Notes: generated from the sequence alone by a model not told the origin. A stretch of 64,000 bases of DNA from Poecilobothrus nobilitatus (GCA_947095535.1 OX352774.1:7564001-7628000), one strand, 5' to 3'; shown: positions 40,698 to 53,153, counted from the stretch's first letter. Program-made: numbers and translations.

Positions 40698-43600
40698 TTT
40701 AAAATATTTTTTATTTACAAAATTAAATTATGTATATGTACATCTATAATATAGATGTATATGTGGATAACTATATGACTATAAAAGTAATAATATATGT
40801 AACTAATGGAAACTGAAGTAAAATGATGATAAAGGAAACAGGAAGTTATTTATAAAATATATGTTACATTATCTACTTTTTTCCTATGAAAATATGATGC
40901 AAAAAAAAAAAACAAAATATTTCTTCCAAATTTAATTTATTTAAACTTTGAAAACATTTTCCAATAATTGTCAATAAACCTAGATTTTTTTTTTTTTATA
41001 AAAACAAAAATCTAATAATCAAAATAAACTTCGTTTTGAGGAAAATATTTTAATCAGTGTTACCATTATTTTTTTAATTATAAGAAAAAATAAAATATCA
41101 AAAAAACCTGTATTTGACTTGAAGCCACTTTAAATTTAATTTTATGGTAAAGTAGATGTAAATTATCGAAAAACACTAGAGAAGACGTAGTGTGAGCACG
41201 ATTTTCCTATCAGTGTGTTGGAGTTTAACTTCCTGAACATCATTTCCCCTTTTTGTTTTACCAAACAATAGGTAATAATATAACCTTTAGCTTTAAGGTA
41301 ATGCTTAGTAAAGGAGAATTAAGTTTTTTTTGCCAATATTGATCTACAAAAGTTTTCCTTATTTTTCTTTACAAGGTTTGAAAAGGAGACTTCAGATCAT
41401 ATTCACATAAAACTTGTATTACACTGGATAAGGTTTCCTGTTAGGGGACGGACGCCAAATGAAGAGAGCATAAGGATCAATTATTAGATGAATTTCTTTG
41501 CTTAGCACTTTATCTTGAAATCTTAATGCTTTATACTCCATCTTTCGTCTAATAACTTTTAGTTAATTTAAATAGCCTAGTTTAATGTAAAATTTAAGAA
41601 AAAAAATCTTAGAAGCTTGAAAATACTTTCTTTTAGTATTAATAATATGAGAGTGCACAGGTTGATTGATTTATAATAAAAATATTGTTGCACTAGCCTT
41701 CCAGAATATAACCAATATAACCATATACATATATATCTTTCTTTTTATATAACTATTAAGAAATTATCGATATAAATGAAAATAATAATAAATTAAAAGG
41801 TTTAATGATGCAAGAAACTGATGCTTTTATTTACTTCTTACAGAGTAAATGAATACTTTTTAACTACTGCTAACGTATTAGGACTAAATATGTAAAGACA
41901 CATATTAAGTTATTAGTTTGGAGTTAACATCAAAGGCGTCTGACCCTTCATCTTCTGTTACAATTTGCTCCTATATATTGAAAACGGAGCTTGTATCTAA
42001 CATACATTCATGTCTAATTTTCTGTGCAATTTTCTTCAATAAATTATACATATTTTTGTTCCCTATAATCCCCTATGAATTAAATGAGTGTTAAAAATTA
42101 AAACCTGTATAGGTTATAGTCAGTCAATTGGCAAAAATATTTTTGAGATTCTTTTAATTCGTAACTTGTAAGTTGTTTTTAAAAATAATATATCATAATA
42201 ACAGTTATTTTTTAATATTGAGTCTATTATGTTATTATTTTACAGTTATTCCAATAAAATTTTAAAAGTAAAAAAATCTTAAGAAAATTATTAAATTGAT
42301 TATGTGATTATGAACACATTAAGTTGGCAATTGTTATAAAAAAATAAATGATAGAAGTTGTCAAAACTAAATAAAAATGATAATATCTAAATTGAAAAAT
42401 AACAATACCTTTACTATATAATTTGAAAAGGATAAAAGGGTATAATTTATTGAACTGCCTACATATATAAAATTAAAAAATAGAAAAAAAATTAAATATT
42501 TATTTGGGATCCTGCCAAAATAAAATATTTTATGGGTGTTTTGTAGGTAGGTAGGTATATTAAATAAATATTAATGACCTAATGATAGGCAGGAAACTTT
42601 TAATAAAAAAAAAATAAAGGATATGATTTTGTGTACATTACAAGTTTGTTTTGTTATATTTCTAGTTTAAATTAAGTTATTACAATATTTTTATTATTAT
42701 TAATTTAAGATAACATGTATTAACACCTCCAGTATTTAAACAGAACAAATTATTAATAAAACATAATCATGAATGCGCATAAATGACATTTTCTAAATTA
42801 TAAAAATTGTGGTACTGTAAATGTTTTACAAGGGAATGTTTAGAATGCGCTCTATTCTTCAGTGTCATACTGCTTTGTTAACTTTATTAAATAGAATATA
42901 ATACAAGATAAAAATTGCACTCAGATCAATGAAATATTTGTATCACAATTAGCTCGAGAACAATAGCCCAGCATTTAGACTAAGCCTGTCCTTCTTATGC
43001 TAAAGTTAAACCTAATTTACGAAAAAGTTTTCAAAAGAAATGTCTTTTCTACAATGCGGAATACAACGCAGCTACTACGAATAAGTACCTTATATTTTTC
43101 AAACATCAAATTATCCAAAGAAACTAAAATGCCTAATAGTGTAGTCGTATAGCTAACTTCTAAAGATATTGTAACAAAGCGTGGCGAAAAACCATGCACC
43201 CAAATCAAAGTAATAAGTGAGATTTGATGGCAAGATTTGTTCACAAGCCTTTGTTCACAAACAAATTGGGTCAGTAATGATTCAGTTAATTTCAAGTAAT
43301 GTTTTGCACTATTATATAAGTACAAATAAAATTTTAAAACGCAAAAATTTTTACGATTGTAAAGTCGCTGATGTTGTGTGATGTCAAAAAAAAATGTTGG
43401 TTCACTGCAAAGAGTATACATATATGATATTTCCAAAGTTAATTTTATTTGAAATAAAAAGTCGACACCTAATTTTCTTCAATAATTAATTTCATTAAAG
43501 CATTTATATTTATATTGAGAATTTGTTAATGATTGAATTATATTTGAAATCAACAATGCAATTCAAAATAATTACCAAATTTATTTACCAAATTTTGAAC

Positions 43601-44429
43601 TTATTTAAGAACAAGGGTCTTAAATTTCGTTCACAAATATTGTTTTATTGATTTTTAACCTTTTTAGATGAGGTTTCAACATTCTTTAATACTTAAAAAA
43701 AATGTTTATTTTAACAAATTAACACCTCAAAACAAAAAAAAAAACAAAAATAATAAGTAAAACAAAATAATCCTTTGTTTGTTATTAAAAGTTTTCACGA
43801 AAAACAATTTTCTTGGATCATTAAATTGGCAGTACTTTTTTCTGCCTCTTTTTTTTTTTACGTGAATACCTGGCACAAAACAAAAACAATTATTTTTTGG
43901 CAAAAATTCAACCTTTAATTTGTATCATTCCTCTTTATGTTCATTAAATGCCGTTTACCTATTACCATAAATTACAATTTAATTATGCGGGCTGGTAACT
44001 TTTTAGCGCACTTAAAGAATATTTTTTAAACGCTTGGCTTCCAATTTAAATTTTTTGTATTCTTTTTTTATTTTTCGTGCCATATAAAAGTGTTCTTGAT
44101 CTGAGCATTGAAAAGTGAAACAAAACCAATTTTTTTATTCTTTTTGTATTTTTTTTTTTTCAATGTAAAACGTGACTTCTCGGTCCATTCACCTACGTGC
44201 ATATATCCTTTTTTAATTTTGTTTTTTTTTTTTGTTTTTTTGAATTTTTTGTATGTTGTGTAAAAAATGTAGTCTTTATTTTATAGAACTGTGATATGAA
44301 GTGATCGATTAAAGTTATCACTCTCTCATTTAGTATGGAATGTGTCATATTATGTATTCAAAATAATATAACAGTTAAATTCAGTAATGAATTAGTGTAT
44401 GAATAAAAGTGACATTAATAATATAATAT
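40698..44429. other. Non-coding stretch, mostly AT-rich
   Basis: No gene recognised. Less AT-rich patches lie at about 41160-41480 and 42840-43440. A 139-codon minus-strand frame at 43017-43436 falls in the second patch; it shows no motif I trust and may be a remnant of an old element. A GTAGGTAGGTAGGT run sits near 42544. Confidence 0.5.
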
Positions 44430-44432
44430 TAA
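44430..44432. repeat. TAA target-site duplication, left
   Basis: TAA directly before the MITE, repeated at 45021-45023. A 3-bp TAA/TTA duplication is typical of PIF/Harbinger transposons. Confidence 0.6.
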
Positions 44433-45020
44433 GGGTAAGTTCACATGGGATGCATGCATCCGGATGCAAAAATTTGATTGGTTGAAAAAATATATCGTAT
44501 TCATGACATGCTCTGGCTTTCGTTCATTTTTGATGCAAAATTTTTTTGCATCCTCTATAAGAAGCATACAAGATACAAATTTGTTTTAACGTCAAATACA
44601 GACGTAAAATCAAACGTCAAAAATTTTAAACGTTAAATATTTTGAAAAATTTTGAAGATGGATATAATAAAAGATATACTTTAGAAGCTATTAATTAATT
44701 TTACATGTATTAATAAATTATATTTAGTTTATATTAATTAAAATTTTTTCTTCAATAAAATAACAATTTTCTCTAGTTTAACCATTTTCTATTTTGTTAA
44801 TAAAAAAATTTTTCATCAAATGTCAAAACAATATACACATTACACATACTAGCCTACATTCAAAAAAAATTTTCAAAATAAAAATGTCGCCGTTTTGCAT
44901 CTCGTGAACGAGTGGATGCATAATGGATGCAAAATATTCGTTAATGTTACCGAAGAGTACACGAAACGTAACCGAAATAAATTTTGCATCTGGATGCATG
45001 CATTCCATGTGAACTTACCC
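44433..45020. mobile_element. PIF/Harbinger-like MITE
   Basis: A 588-bp element with terminal inverted repeats of about 39 bp starting GGGTAAGTTCACATGG and differing at two positions between ends. It is flanked by TAA on both sides. The TIRs and interior are rich in ATGCA repeats, including an internal hairpin (GATGCAAAA...TTTTGCATC near 44531-44552) and CTCGTGAACGAG. No transposase is encoded; the 61-codon minus-strand frame inside is just the TIR region translated. Assignment to PIF/Harbinger rests on the 3-bp TAA duplication and the GGG start. Confidence 0.75.
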
Positions 45021-45023
45021 TAA
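45021..45023. repeat. TAA target-site duplication, right
   Basis: Matches 44430-44432. Confidence 0.6.
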
Positions 45024-47576
45024 ATGTAACTAATAAATTTTAAAAAAATTTGCAAACTTCGGAGAATAGAAACAGAACCATTCTTGAAATTTGACCGAGG
45101 ATTTTTTATTTAAGTTTTGTCGAAAATTTTAAATTTGAATTTTTGACTGATTTGTTATGTTTGAAAAAAAATATTCAATAAAAATTTTTATTAGATATAA
45201 TATTCCCTTCTCTTCAATTACTAGAGCAGTCAATACATTTCGAAATTGATAGCTGGTAGAAAGTGACCATTTACCAAAATCTTTGAAAGTTGCAATTTTC
45301 GTTTATGAAATTGATTTATGTTGGTTAACTTTCGAAAATTTTAGATAAGTTGAGGTTATTTAAACAGAACTATTCCACAAGAGTACGATGACCATTCTAT
45401 TGGCAAAATTAACCTAACAATAATATATCAGCTGTCAGCTTTTTCTTATATCGTATTTATGCTTTCATTTTCTCAATTTAACAAATTTTCAAAAGGAATA
45501 CTTATTTTTTATAACGTTTATTACGAAAAAACTGTTAAAACTTAGATCAACCTTAATGCTAAGAGACAGCCGTCCAAACGAACATCCAATAACATGACCT
45601 GCCTTTACTAAATTAAGTAATATTTTTAGAGGACATATACAATTATACAAAAAATAAATATTGAAGCAATAAAGCATTCCTCGAGTTCTCATATATGAAT
45701 CAGAAACTCTCACTCTCTGTTATTCTGAAAGAGAACTCTGTATTTGCAAAGAGCTGTAAAAAGTTTAATGTTGCAAAATCAGTATAGAGTAAGAAATAAA
45801 ATAATCTGCATTACAAGCTGATAATGGAAGTAAAAAACTTATGAAATTATAACGTAGTCCCGTATTGAATTTAAGACCACAATGAGAGGTTTAAACTTTA
45901 ATGTAACCCCATTAAAAATTTCTTTAAAATCATACGAGTATACCTATTATATACAAGATCTATAAATTGAAAATCACCTTGAACTCCATGGAAACCTTGA
46001 AAAAAAAAATTTTTTTCCCATATTGTGAATCTAATTTTTTTAATTTTATATTTCTATTTAATTTTTGTTTTTGATTTTCATTTTAAATGGGATCAAATGA
46101 AAAACAAAAAAACAACTTACAAATAAAAATCAAATTGACAATCAAAACACAATTGTGTATCACCTATTCAAATAATAAGAGAAAAAATTAAAAAATCACC
46201 TTTATCAAATCTATGGCATATTTTTCTTTAACAATAATGTCATAAATGTCTTATGATTTACTACAGATGACGGCGAGTTAATACTCAAAATTGAAATCTA
46301 CTGAGTTGATTTATTATATTGACCTTTATATAATACGATCTTAGAATTTCATTTAAAATTAAAAAGGTAATATTACAACATTTTAATAGAATGGGGTAAA
46401 AAAAACAAAAATTTCATTCCAAATTTTTATTTTGTTTTTTTCTTTTCTTTGAGTAAGAATGGTAAGGAAAATCACCGAAAGATATTGTACACCAAACAGA
46501 TATATGAGACCTTAACTCACTGAAAACAACAGCATTAAAACCCCATCTTAAAAAAATAAAAATGGTATTAAAGAATAATCATTAATTTTAAAAATACTCT
46601 TAGAAATTTATACTGGAACTGCAGACCAGACATAATGCATAACCTATTCGTAATGCATAACTACTTAAAACTATTTTGAAAGAAATGCAATTTTTTAAAA
46701 ATAATTGTAATAATTTGTACTATAATGATTTAAGGACCTAAAATAAAGAAGTAAATTAAATCTTTTATTATATATGGTGACTATGGTGACCATTAAATAT
46801 AAAATTTATAAAAACATATTTTTAAATATATAATATGGATTTTTTATAAAGTTGTACATGTACATATATATTATGTATAAAATGATATATTTACTAAATT
46901 AAAAATAAAATAAAAGATCTTTGTAAAAATACTTAAATTAACTAAATAAATAAATAAATTAAATGGAGAGAAAATTTTATCCCTTCAAATTTTTCCCATT
47001 GATCGTCAATGATATTCATTTTACAAGCCATATTTCCTAAATATTCTTCCCAAATCTTTATCCTCAAAATCAAATTCTGTACATTTATATTAAAGCTGTC
47101 ATCCTAAGTTTTGATTTCAAAGTGGGTTAATCATCTTTACGATTGACGGATACTGATATCGAAATTCAGATTAATGTATGCACACACAGGTTACTTTTTA
47201 GTTATGTTACAAGTGTAAGTAAAGTTACTTTTCACTACTACTAAGTGTCTGATAGCCCACAACCGAAAGGAAATGAATTCTAAATTTTTCTAATTACAAT
47301 AATTAGTTATTAAAGAAAAAAAATAAAATTATAGATAATCAGAAGAAACAAAGGGACAGACATTTAAATAACACTAGCTAGAAGAACTAGCTTAAATTTA
47401 ACTTGAAGTTAATGATTATTTTATTGAAGACATTTTTCAAGATAAATTTACTGTTAGATGAATAAGTAAATAAATATATACATGTGTATACATAAACAGA
47501 GTCTCCCTTAAATTTTATAATAAATTCAATGTAAAACCCAGATAAGCTGTTGAAAATAATTGGCATTTTCTTAAAA
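45024..47576. other. AT-rich non-coding stretch
   Basis: No gene recognised. Confidence 0.6.
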
Positions 47577-48066
47577 TTTGAAAAAATGTGCCTCCTAGTT
47601 TGTCGTACATCATTAAAGACAGAGAAATGAAATTTTAACCATGGGTAGGTATCATAAAAAACATTAATATTGCATGTATAACTACTTTCTCAAGTAGCGC
47701 CATCCATTGCGGAGCTGTAGCCGCTCAAACTTTGAAAAAACCCTATTTTTAAATGCGTGTATCTTATGTTCTGCATAATATTTTTTCAATCTGAAAACGC
47801 CATTTGACAGGATTTTTTTTTTCTTTATAAATCAATCTCAAAGTTATACACCTTTTTTAAATTTAGTATTTAATTTACCGTTATGTGAAAACAAAATTTT
47901 GCTTGATTTTTTTTTTACTTCATAACTCCGTCACGCTTTTAGATATGGACTTGAAATTTTAAGATAAGAAAAAACTTTTAGAATTAGTATGAGTTTTCTC
48001 AGAAAATTTTTTTGTACTACCCCTGTTTAAGGACTGTTTAGGGTTCAAAAATTCCAATTTTCCTTA
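47577..48066 (-). mobile_element. Helitron-like element, truncated copy I
   Basis: Read on the minus strand, it matches the 3' half of copies G and H: AACGGTAAATTAAATACTAAATT, the module with GGAGCTACAG-type sequence, then TTTAACCATGG (as complement near 47636) and the GAAAAAATGTG hairpin arm near 47579. The GGAC run and full hairpin are lost. Divergence from G and H suggests an old fragment. Confidence 0.55.
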
Positions 48067-48986
48067 AAAGGATTTTTTTGATGAAGCACATATAAAACCA
48101 ATCATATTTTAATTTAAAATTCAACTCAAAATTCATCTTAAACGCAACCTGGAATGTATTCAATAACAAAAGACCATGAAAAGAAACTTATTATCTTATA
48201 TGTAGGTATATTGTGCATGTACATATATACTTTTGAATTAAATTTAATATTTGCACACATTGATATAAATGTGTTAAAATTCATATGTGTACATGTATGT
48301 ATAAGTATGTATACATGGTTTTTTTTTTTTATCTTATTTGTCAATCCCTTAGGATAAGATTTATTTTCGCAGATTTTCGGTTCTTGTGCTAAAAATTCTG
48401 TTGACATCATAAGAATTTTTGACGTAGGTTTTTTCACTAGGGACTAACTGTTTTAATTTTTGATTGTTTTTTTTTTTTTTGTTTTTATTTATTTTATTTT
48501 TATTTTTTTGATTTTGTTGTTTTTTTATTTAGGTACATTGACTGTCGTCGGGTTTTTCATTTGTTTATATTCCATTTTATTTTGTCAAATAAAAAAAAAG
48601 AGATGACATAAACTTATTTTTTTTTTATTAAAATTAAAATAATAAAAAAATAATATGAAGGTTTTATTATGCATTATCATAATCCAATTTTTTAAAAATA
48701 TTAAAAATATAAATGCCTAGAAGATATTTAATATTATTTTACATATTTTTTTTTTTTTTTTGTACAGACAAAATAATATTTTTTAAAGTTTAATTTATCT
48801 ACAAATAATGCGCCGTCACTAGATTAATTTTCATATATTATGAATATTTTGATTTTAAATGTTTTTAATAGATCATTGACCAACTTCGTTTAATATTTTG
48901 GTTAAAATAATTATTGGTATTATTTAATAGCAGTCAATATAAAAAAATATATAGATTGACTGAGTGCACTAAATCCTCTCTTATAC
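48067..48986. other. AT-rich non-coding stretch
   Basis: No confident gene. A long T-rich tract ending TTTATTTAG at 48532 would make a good 3' splice site on the plus strand; the possible short exon after it is discussed under findings. Confidence 0.5.
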
Positions 48987-48998
48987 TTATAAACTATT
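48987..48998. repeat. Target-site duplication, left, of SINE copy 2
   Basis: TTATAAACTATT, repeated exactly at 49268-49279. Confidence 0.85.
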
Positions 48999-49267
48999 AT
49001 TTATTTATTTATATTAATATTACATACATAAATGTAATGCAATATTATTCAACCATCGGCTACTAAGGCCATTATAGGTTTTTATACTATTATTAAATTA
49101 TATACTAATATTATTTATTTTGTTTATATTATATACTATATATTTACATTATATTTGATCGTAAGGGGGTATGTAAAGAAAAAAACACTTACGACCTGTG
49201 CAGGGATCGAACCCACACTGCTTCGGTTAATACGACACACGCCTACCCACTAGGCTACCGAAGCCCT
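48999..49267 (-). mobile_element. tRNA-derived SINE, copy 2
   Basis: Collinear with copy 1 (38500-38763) over its whole length when read on the minus strand, including A box, B box (GGTTCGATCCC) and the TAAATAAATAAATAA tail. It differs by a few substitutions and small indels. One change affects the end of the tRNA-like head (AGGTCG for AGGTCC). Perfect 12-bp target duplications flank it, so it is young. Confidence 0.85.
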
Positions 49268-49279
49268 TTATAAACTATT
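49268..49279. repeat. Target-site duplication, right, of SINE copy 2
   Basis: Exact copy of 48987-48998. Confidence 0.85.
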
Positions 49280-49804
49280 TTATAGTAAAGAAAATAAGTA
49301 AAATAAATAAAATAATACAGAGAAAGTGCTAATGAATCTGAAGAGTGAATGACTTGGCCAATTAAAATGTTGAAGATTTGTCAAAAGTATTCTTCTTTTC
49401 CTAAAGGATATCGGAATATTTCAAAGAATTAGAGTTAAAAATTTTAAACGCTAACGCAGTATATGGCTAGGGAATAAATATAGGGGAAAATAGAAAAAGG
49501 ATTCAGAGATAAAAACAACTTTTTTGTCACTTTAAGAAAGTAAAATCTTATAGAATATTATTTAACTTTTTTTTTAAATTCATTTAATTTTTAATGTAAA
49601 ATACCTTAAGTATCTGTTTCTTGAATTCATAGTAGTTAATTTTAGTTTTTCGAGGTATATACCATGATATAGTAAAATTTCATTGGTAGCTGCAAATGGC
49701 TACGTTTTATAAGCAAAGTTAACTAGTTTTGATGCAACTACGGCTAACTCATTTTAGACTTAAAACTTTGAAAAACTATACTCTTTAATTTAATTAAACT
49801 TTAC
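49280..49804. other. Spacer; short LINE-tail fragment near 49440-49510
   Basis: Mostly AT-rich. CTAACGCAGTATATGGCTAGGGA near 49451-49473, read on the minus strand, matches the LINE tail at 8125-8160 and 7630-7650, so a small piece of that family lies here. Confidence 0.4.
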
Positions 49805-50183
49805 ATGATGACTTGTGTGAATATATCATATATGTATAAAGTTAAATTCCCATTTATGACATATTGCAGTTCAAATTGCATAATTCGGTTTACAGAAATC
49901 TGTTTATAAATATTAAACAATCTAGCACTAGAATTTGTGAGGGTTACATCTACAACATTCAAAAATTCAGGATGAACATTAACAGCTTTGTTTACAATAT
50001 TCCCGTCAATTAAATACCAATTCTCATTCTTTAATATTAACTTCCTTTGATCAAAATGTGTATGAATACTAAAGGTTTTATACTGTAACAGACTGTTTGA
50101 TAATAAATGGGAGGTAGTGCTTAGTGTGTTAAAGTCCCACATGCTCATAAAGTACTCGGGCTCATTCCACTGCTCTATAATAT
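49805..50183 (-). CDS. Possible internal protein-coding exon, host gene
   Basis: This frame is open for about 130 codons (stops at 49801-49803 and 50194-50196) with balanced amino-acid use unlike the compositional frames nearby. It reads EQWNEPEYFMSMWDFNTL near the start and NENWYLIDGNIVNKAVN then VDVTLTNSSARLFNIYKQ later. A T-rich tract and CTAAAG precede it (acceptor after 50184), and GTAAAG follows at 49804 (possible donor), so it fits an internal exon of about 379 nt entering in phase 1. No other exon of this gene was found, implying long introns or exons outside the window. The pattern W-x-LID ... D-V-x-L ... NIYK loosely recalls the N-terminal region of IR75-type ionotropic receptors, but this is a weak memory-based impression. 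A relic of an older gene is the alternative. Confidence 0.45.
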
Positions 50184-52695
50184 CTTTAGATGATTAGCAA
50201 AAAAAAATATGAATCTTATTGTATTTAATTTTAACTGCAAATTTCTTCAAAAAGTTGCATTAACCTTTTTTTCATATTTTAAATTTATGTTAATTTTCTA
50301 TTAAATAAATTTTGAATTTCTTAGATGTTCATGTCACAGATCATTTAAGTGTGAAAACTGTATTGTAAAATATATAATAATGAAAAAAAAAATTAACAAT
50401 ATTACCAATGTACCTAAATATTGGTGTATTATTTTATTGGATAATAATATGAATCTATTCTTGTATCTTTCTTTGAAATTTTCACAGTTAAATAACACTT
50501 TTTTTCTATAATTTATGCATATTCTTAATAAAAAAAAAATATTAAGAGGTAAAATTCAAAATGATAATATTATTATTATTTAATATTATAGATTATTATT
50601 GTATTTCTATATTTTTTTTTATACGTTTTTTTCTTATCCTTGTATGATCATATAAAATAAATAAATCGTATATTTTAAGCCTATTTCACATTGTTTTCTT
50701 CATTTTATACTTTTACTTTTTCAATGGCTTATTTTTCCTTGATGATATTACAATCAGTCCCCTGCTGTTTATAACCAATATACAGCAAACACATAAACAA
50801 ACAAACCAAAAAAAAAAAAATGATTATGTAATCCTATACATAATCCTCTCTAAGGAACATTTTTATCTCTGAATTGTATAGAACACAAAATACTTAAAGT
50901 GTCGTCCAAAAATTAAACAAAAATATAATATATAAAATTAAAGTGTTTTGGTAATTTATTTATCTTAATTCATCATAAGTTGAACTTTCTATAAAATTGC
51001 ACATTAAAACTTATTTAACACTACATCATAAAGTTAAAATGAAAATTCATGATTATTTATCTAGAAGATTCCAATTTAATTTGTGACTTGTCTCTGGAAG
51101 TCTTGTCTCTGGAGACCAAAGCTATTTGATTATGTAAGTGATTAGAGTGTTTATTCAATTATTATAACTGGAAACATATTTGAATTTAAATTTAAAATTT
51201 TTCTTCTGCAAGAGTTGTAGTTCTTACCTAAATATTTTTTCCAATTTAACTATATATATGTTACTCAATAAAAGCAGTTCCTCTCGTATACAAACTAACA
51301 CAATAAGCACTCTTACTGTAAAACAGTATAATTCCTTCAGAAAAAAAGGAAGAAAAAAATTAAAGAAAATCAAGAATGGTTGTATGTTTTTATACAATTT
51401 AGTACAACTGCTACTATCTATCTATATTATATATTTTTATATAATATATAGTCTTATATACCATTAAAATCAATAAGAAACCTTTAGCTCGATAAAGTCA
51501 AACTTTTATTACATATTTAAAATGATGTCTTCCTACAATAGTACAATAGCAAATCTGAGTTTTTAGGTCTCTACAAGAAAATTTTACTTGTATATATAAC
51601 ATAATAATTCTTAGTATTTTGTCCAATACTGTTAGCACTCTATTCAAAAACATAAAAAAAGTTGTGTTTTTTTTTTTTATTTAAAAACATAAAAACGCTA
51701 AAAAGTTTCCATTTCATTTTTAACTTTATGTCCTGGCGTGAATGTTAACAATTATTGAAAAATGCTGGGATCTAGAATCTAAGAAAAGTAATAGATGACA
51801 TCATTTTTTTTGGTATAAAGATAAAAAAAAAAAAAAAAAACGCAAGATGTAGAAAAAGAAAATAGAAAGAAAGCGTAATATTCTTTTTATTCACATTTAC
51901 TTTATAGATTTGAAAAGGAAAATAAAAAAAAAAAATAAAGTAAAATTTTTCAAATCAAAAAGCTTAATATTTTTAACGTATACTTGAAAGAGAATCCTTA
52001 TGAGTTTTCCACCACTCCTGAAGTTAAATGTCTTTATGATAATAAAACAGCATGAAAGAGATCAAATCAAGTTTTTTTTTTCTAACTGTAAATTGTAAAT
52101 AATACTAGAATATTGGTAAAATTGTATAAAACAAGGATTCTTTTTCATTGCTTTGACAGATGATTCCTTTTTTTTCTACTTTTTTTATCTAAAGGATTTT
52201 AGTTATAATGTTAAATACTAAAGACTTTATTTATACGAAAAGAACCACCTTATTTTAAGTTCTTTGTAAATGCGTTTTTTTTTTTCAATTTAATTCAGTT
52301 TTCGTTCATTTTAATGCAAAAATACGAAAAAAAATATGCGAACTTAATTTTAAATTTAACAATGTATATTATGTTGTAGATGCATATACACATTGTGCAT
52401 ATGTATATAGCTTTGGAAATTTTCATATTTCATTTGTTTAATTCCGTTTTCTATAAAGATCCTAAAGGTTCATAACTATTTTGCCTTAATTATTTTCTTT
52501 TAATATATTTAATTTTATAGATTATTTATTTTTTTGTAGTTTTGCAATTAAGAATAGCTAACCTAACAAGGTTTTTAACTTTACTTAGTAAAATTCGTAG
52601 ATATACGATAACCCCGTGGAGTATTTGGGTTGATATACAAAAGTATCCTTAAAGTGCGGAGTTTTCCAATGACTAAATCACAAAAACAAAATAGC
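50184..52695. other. AT-rich non-coding stretch
   Basis: No gene or element recognised. A short duplication of CTTGTCTCTGGA lies near 51087-51114. The 95-codon plus-strand frame at 51180-51467 looks compositional. Confidence 0.55.
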
Positions 52696-52696
52696 T

Positions 52697-52975
52697 GCTA
52701 CAGTGGGGCTATCTTTAGTTATATCATGCGAGTAAGGTATTATATACTGCTGCACGTTGTAATCCACTGATGGCGCTGACTCTGTAGTAAAATAATAATA
52801 ATATTAATAAGAATACTAATACCAATAATAATAACCGCTACAGTGACAGTGGGGGGTTGCCTTCAATAATTACCTCATGTAGTACTATATACTACTACTA
52901 CATGTTGTAATTGTTGTGACGGCTTTAGTCACTGTTAGCAAAATAGTAATAATAAGGGTTTCATCCCATTATATT
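52697..52975. repeat. Two diverged tandem units of about 141 bp
   Basis: GCTACAGTG occurs at 52697 and 52838, and the following sequences align loosely (TACTGCTGCACGTTGTAAT against TACTACTACATGTTGTAAT). Both end in ATAATAATAA-type sequence. Possibly part of the LINE whose tail follows at 52950. Confidence 0.45.
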
Positions 52976-53085
52976 TGCTAAAGGGGGAGGTTAGGTTTAG
53001 TCAGTAAGAATCTGACACTACCAAGGGGGAAATTCTTGGTGTCTTTGCAAGATTCCCACCTCCCTTAGGAAAAAATAAATAAAAT
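52940..53085 (+). mobile_element. LINE 3'-tail fragment, same family as 8130-8290
   Basis: GGGTTTCATCCCATTATATT, then AGTAAGAATCTGACACTACC, then CCACCTCCCTTAGG, ending in AATAAATAAA. Shared with the tails at 7505-7680 (minus) and 8130-8300 (plus). It is 5'-truncated with no coding part recognised. Confidence 0.5.
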
Positions 53086-53128
53086 ATTAACGAATATTCC
53101 ATACAACCATTGAACTGTGATTTAATTC

Positions 53129-53149
53129 TAACCACTAGTTGCATTGCAC
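53129..53149. repeat. Left arm of a 21-bp inverted repeat flanking the LINE
   Basis: This 21-bp segment (core ACCACTAGTTGCATTGCAC) is exactly the reverse complement of 58487-58507. It lies just outside the LINE's poly-A end. Confidence 0.9.
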
Positions 53150-53153
53150 AACA
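53139..53153. repeat. Imperfect target-site duplication, left, of the LINE
   Basis: TTGCATTGCACAACA, directly next to the poly-A tail. It matches TTGACATTGCATAACA at 58471-58486 with one inserted base and one substitution, consistent with an ageing duplication. Confidence 0.6.

Noticed and set aside
43017..43436. 139-codon minus-strand open frame
   Set aside because: It has a phrase resembling a LINE RNase H block (TLIWVHG), but the order of other blocks does not fit and no other support exists. Not called as a gene.
48138..48437. 99-codon minus-strand frame with a protein-like start
   Set aside because: The plausible part switches frame and is preceded by poly-A rather than a pyrimidine tract; the rest is compositional.
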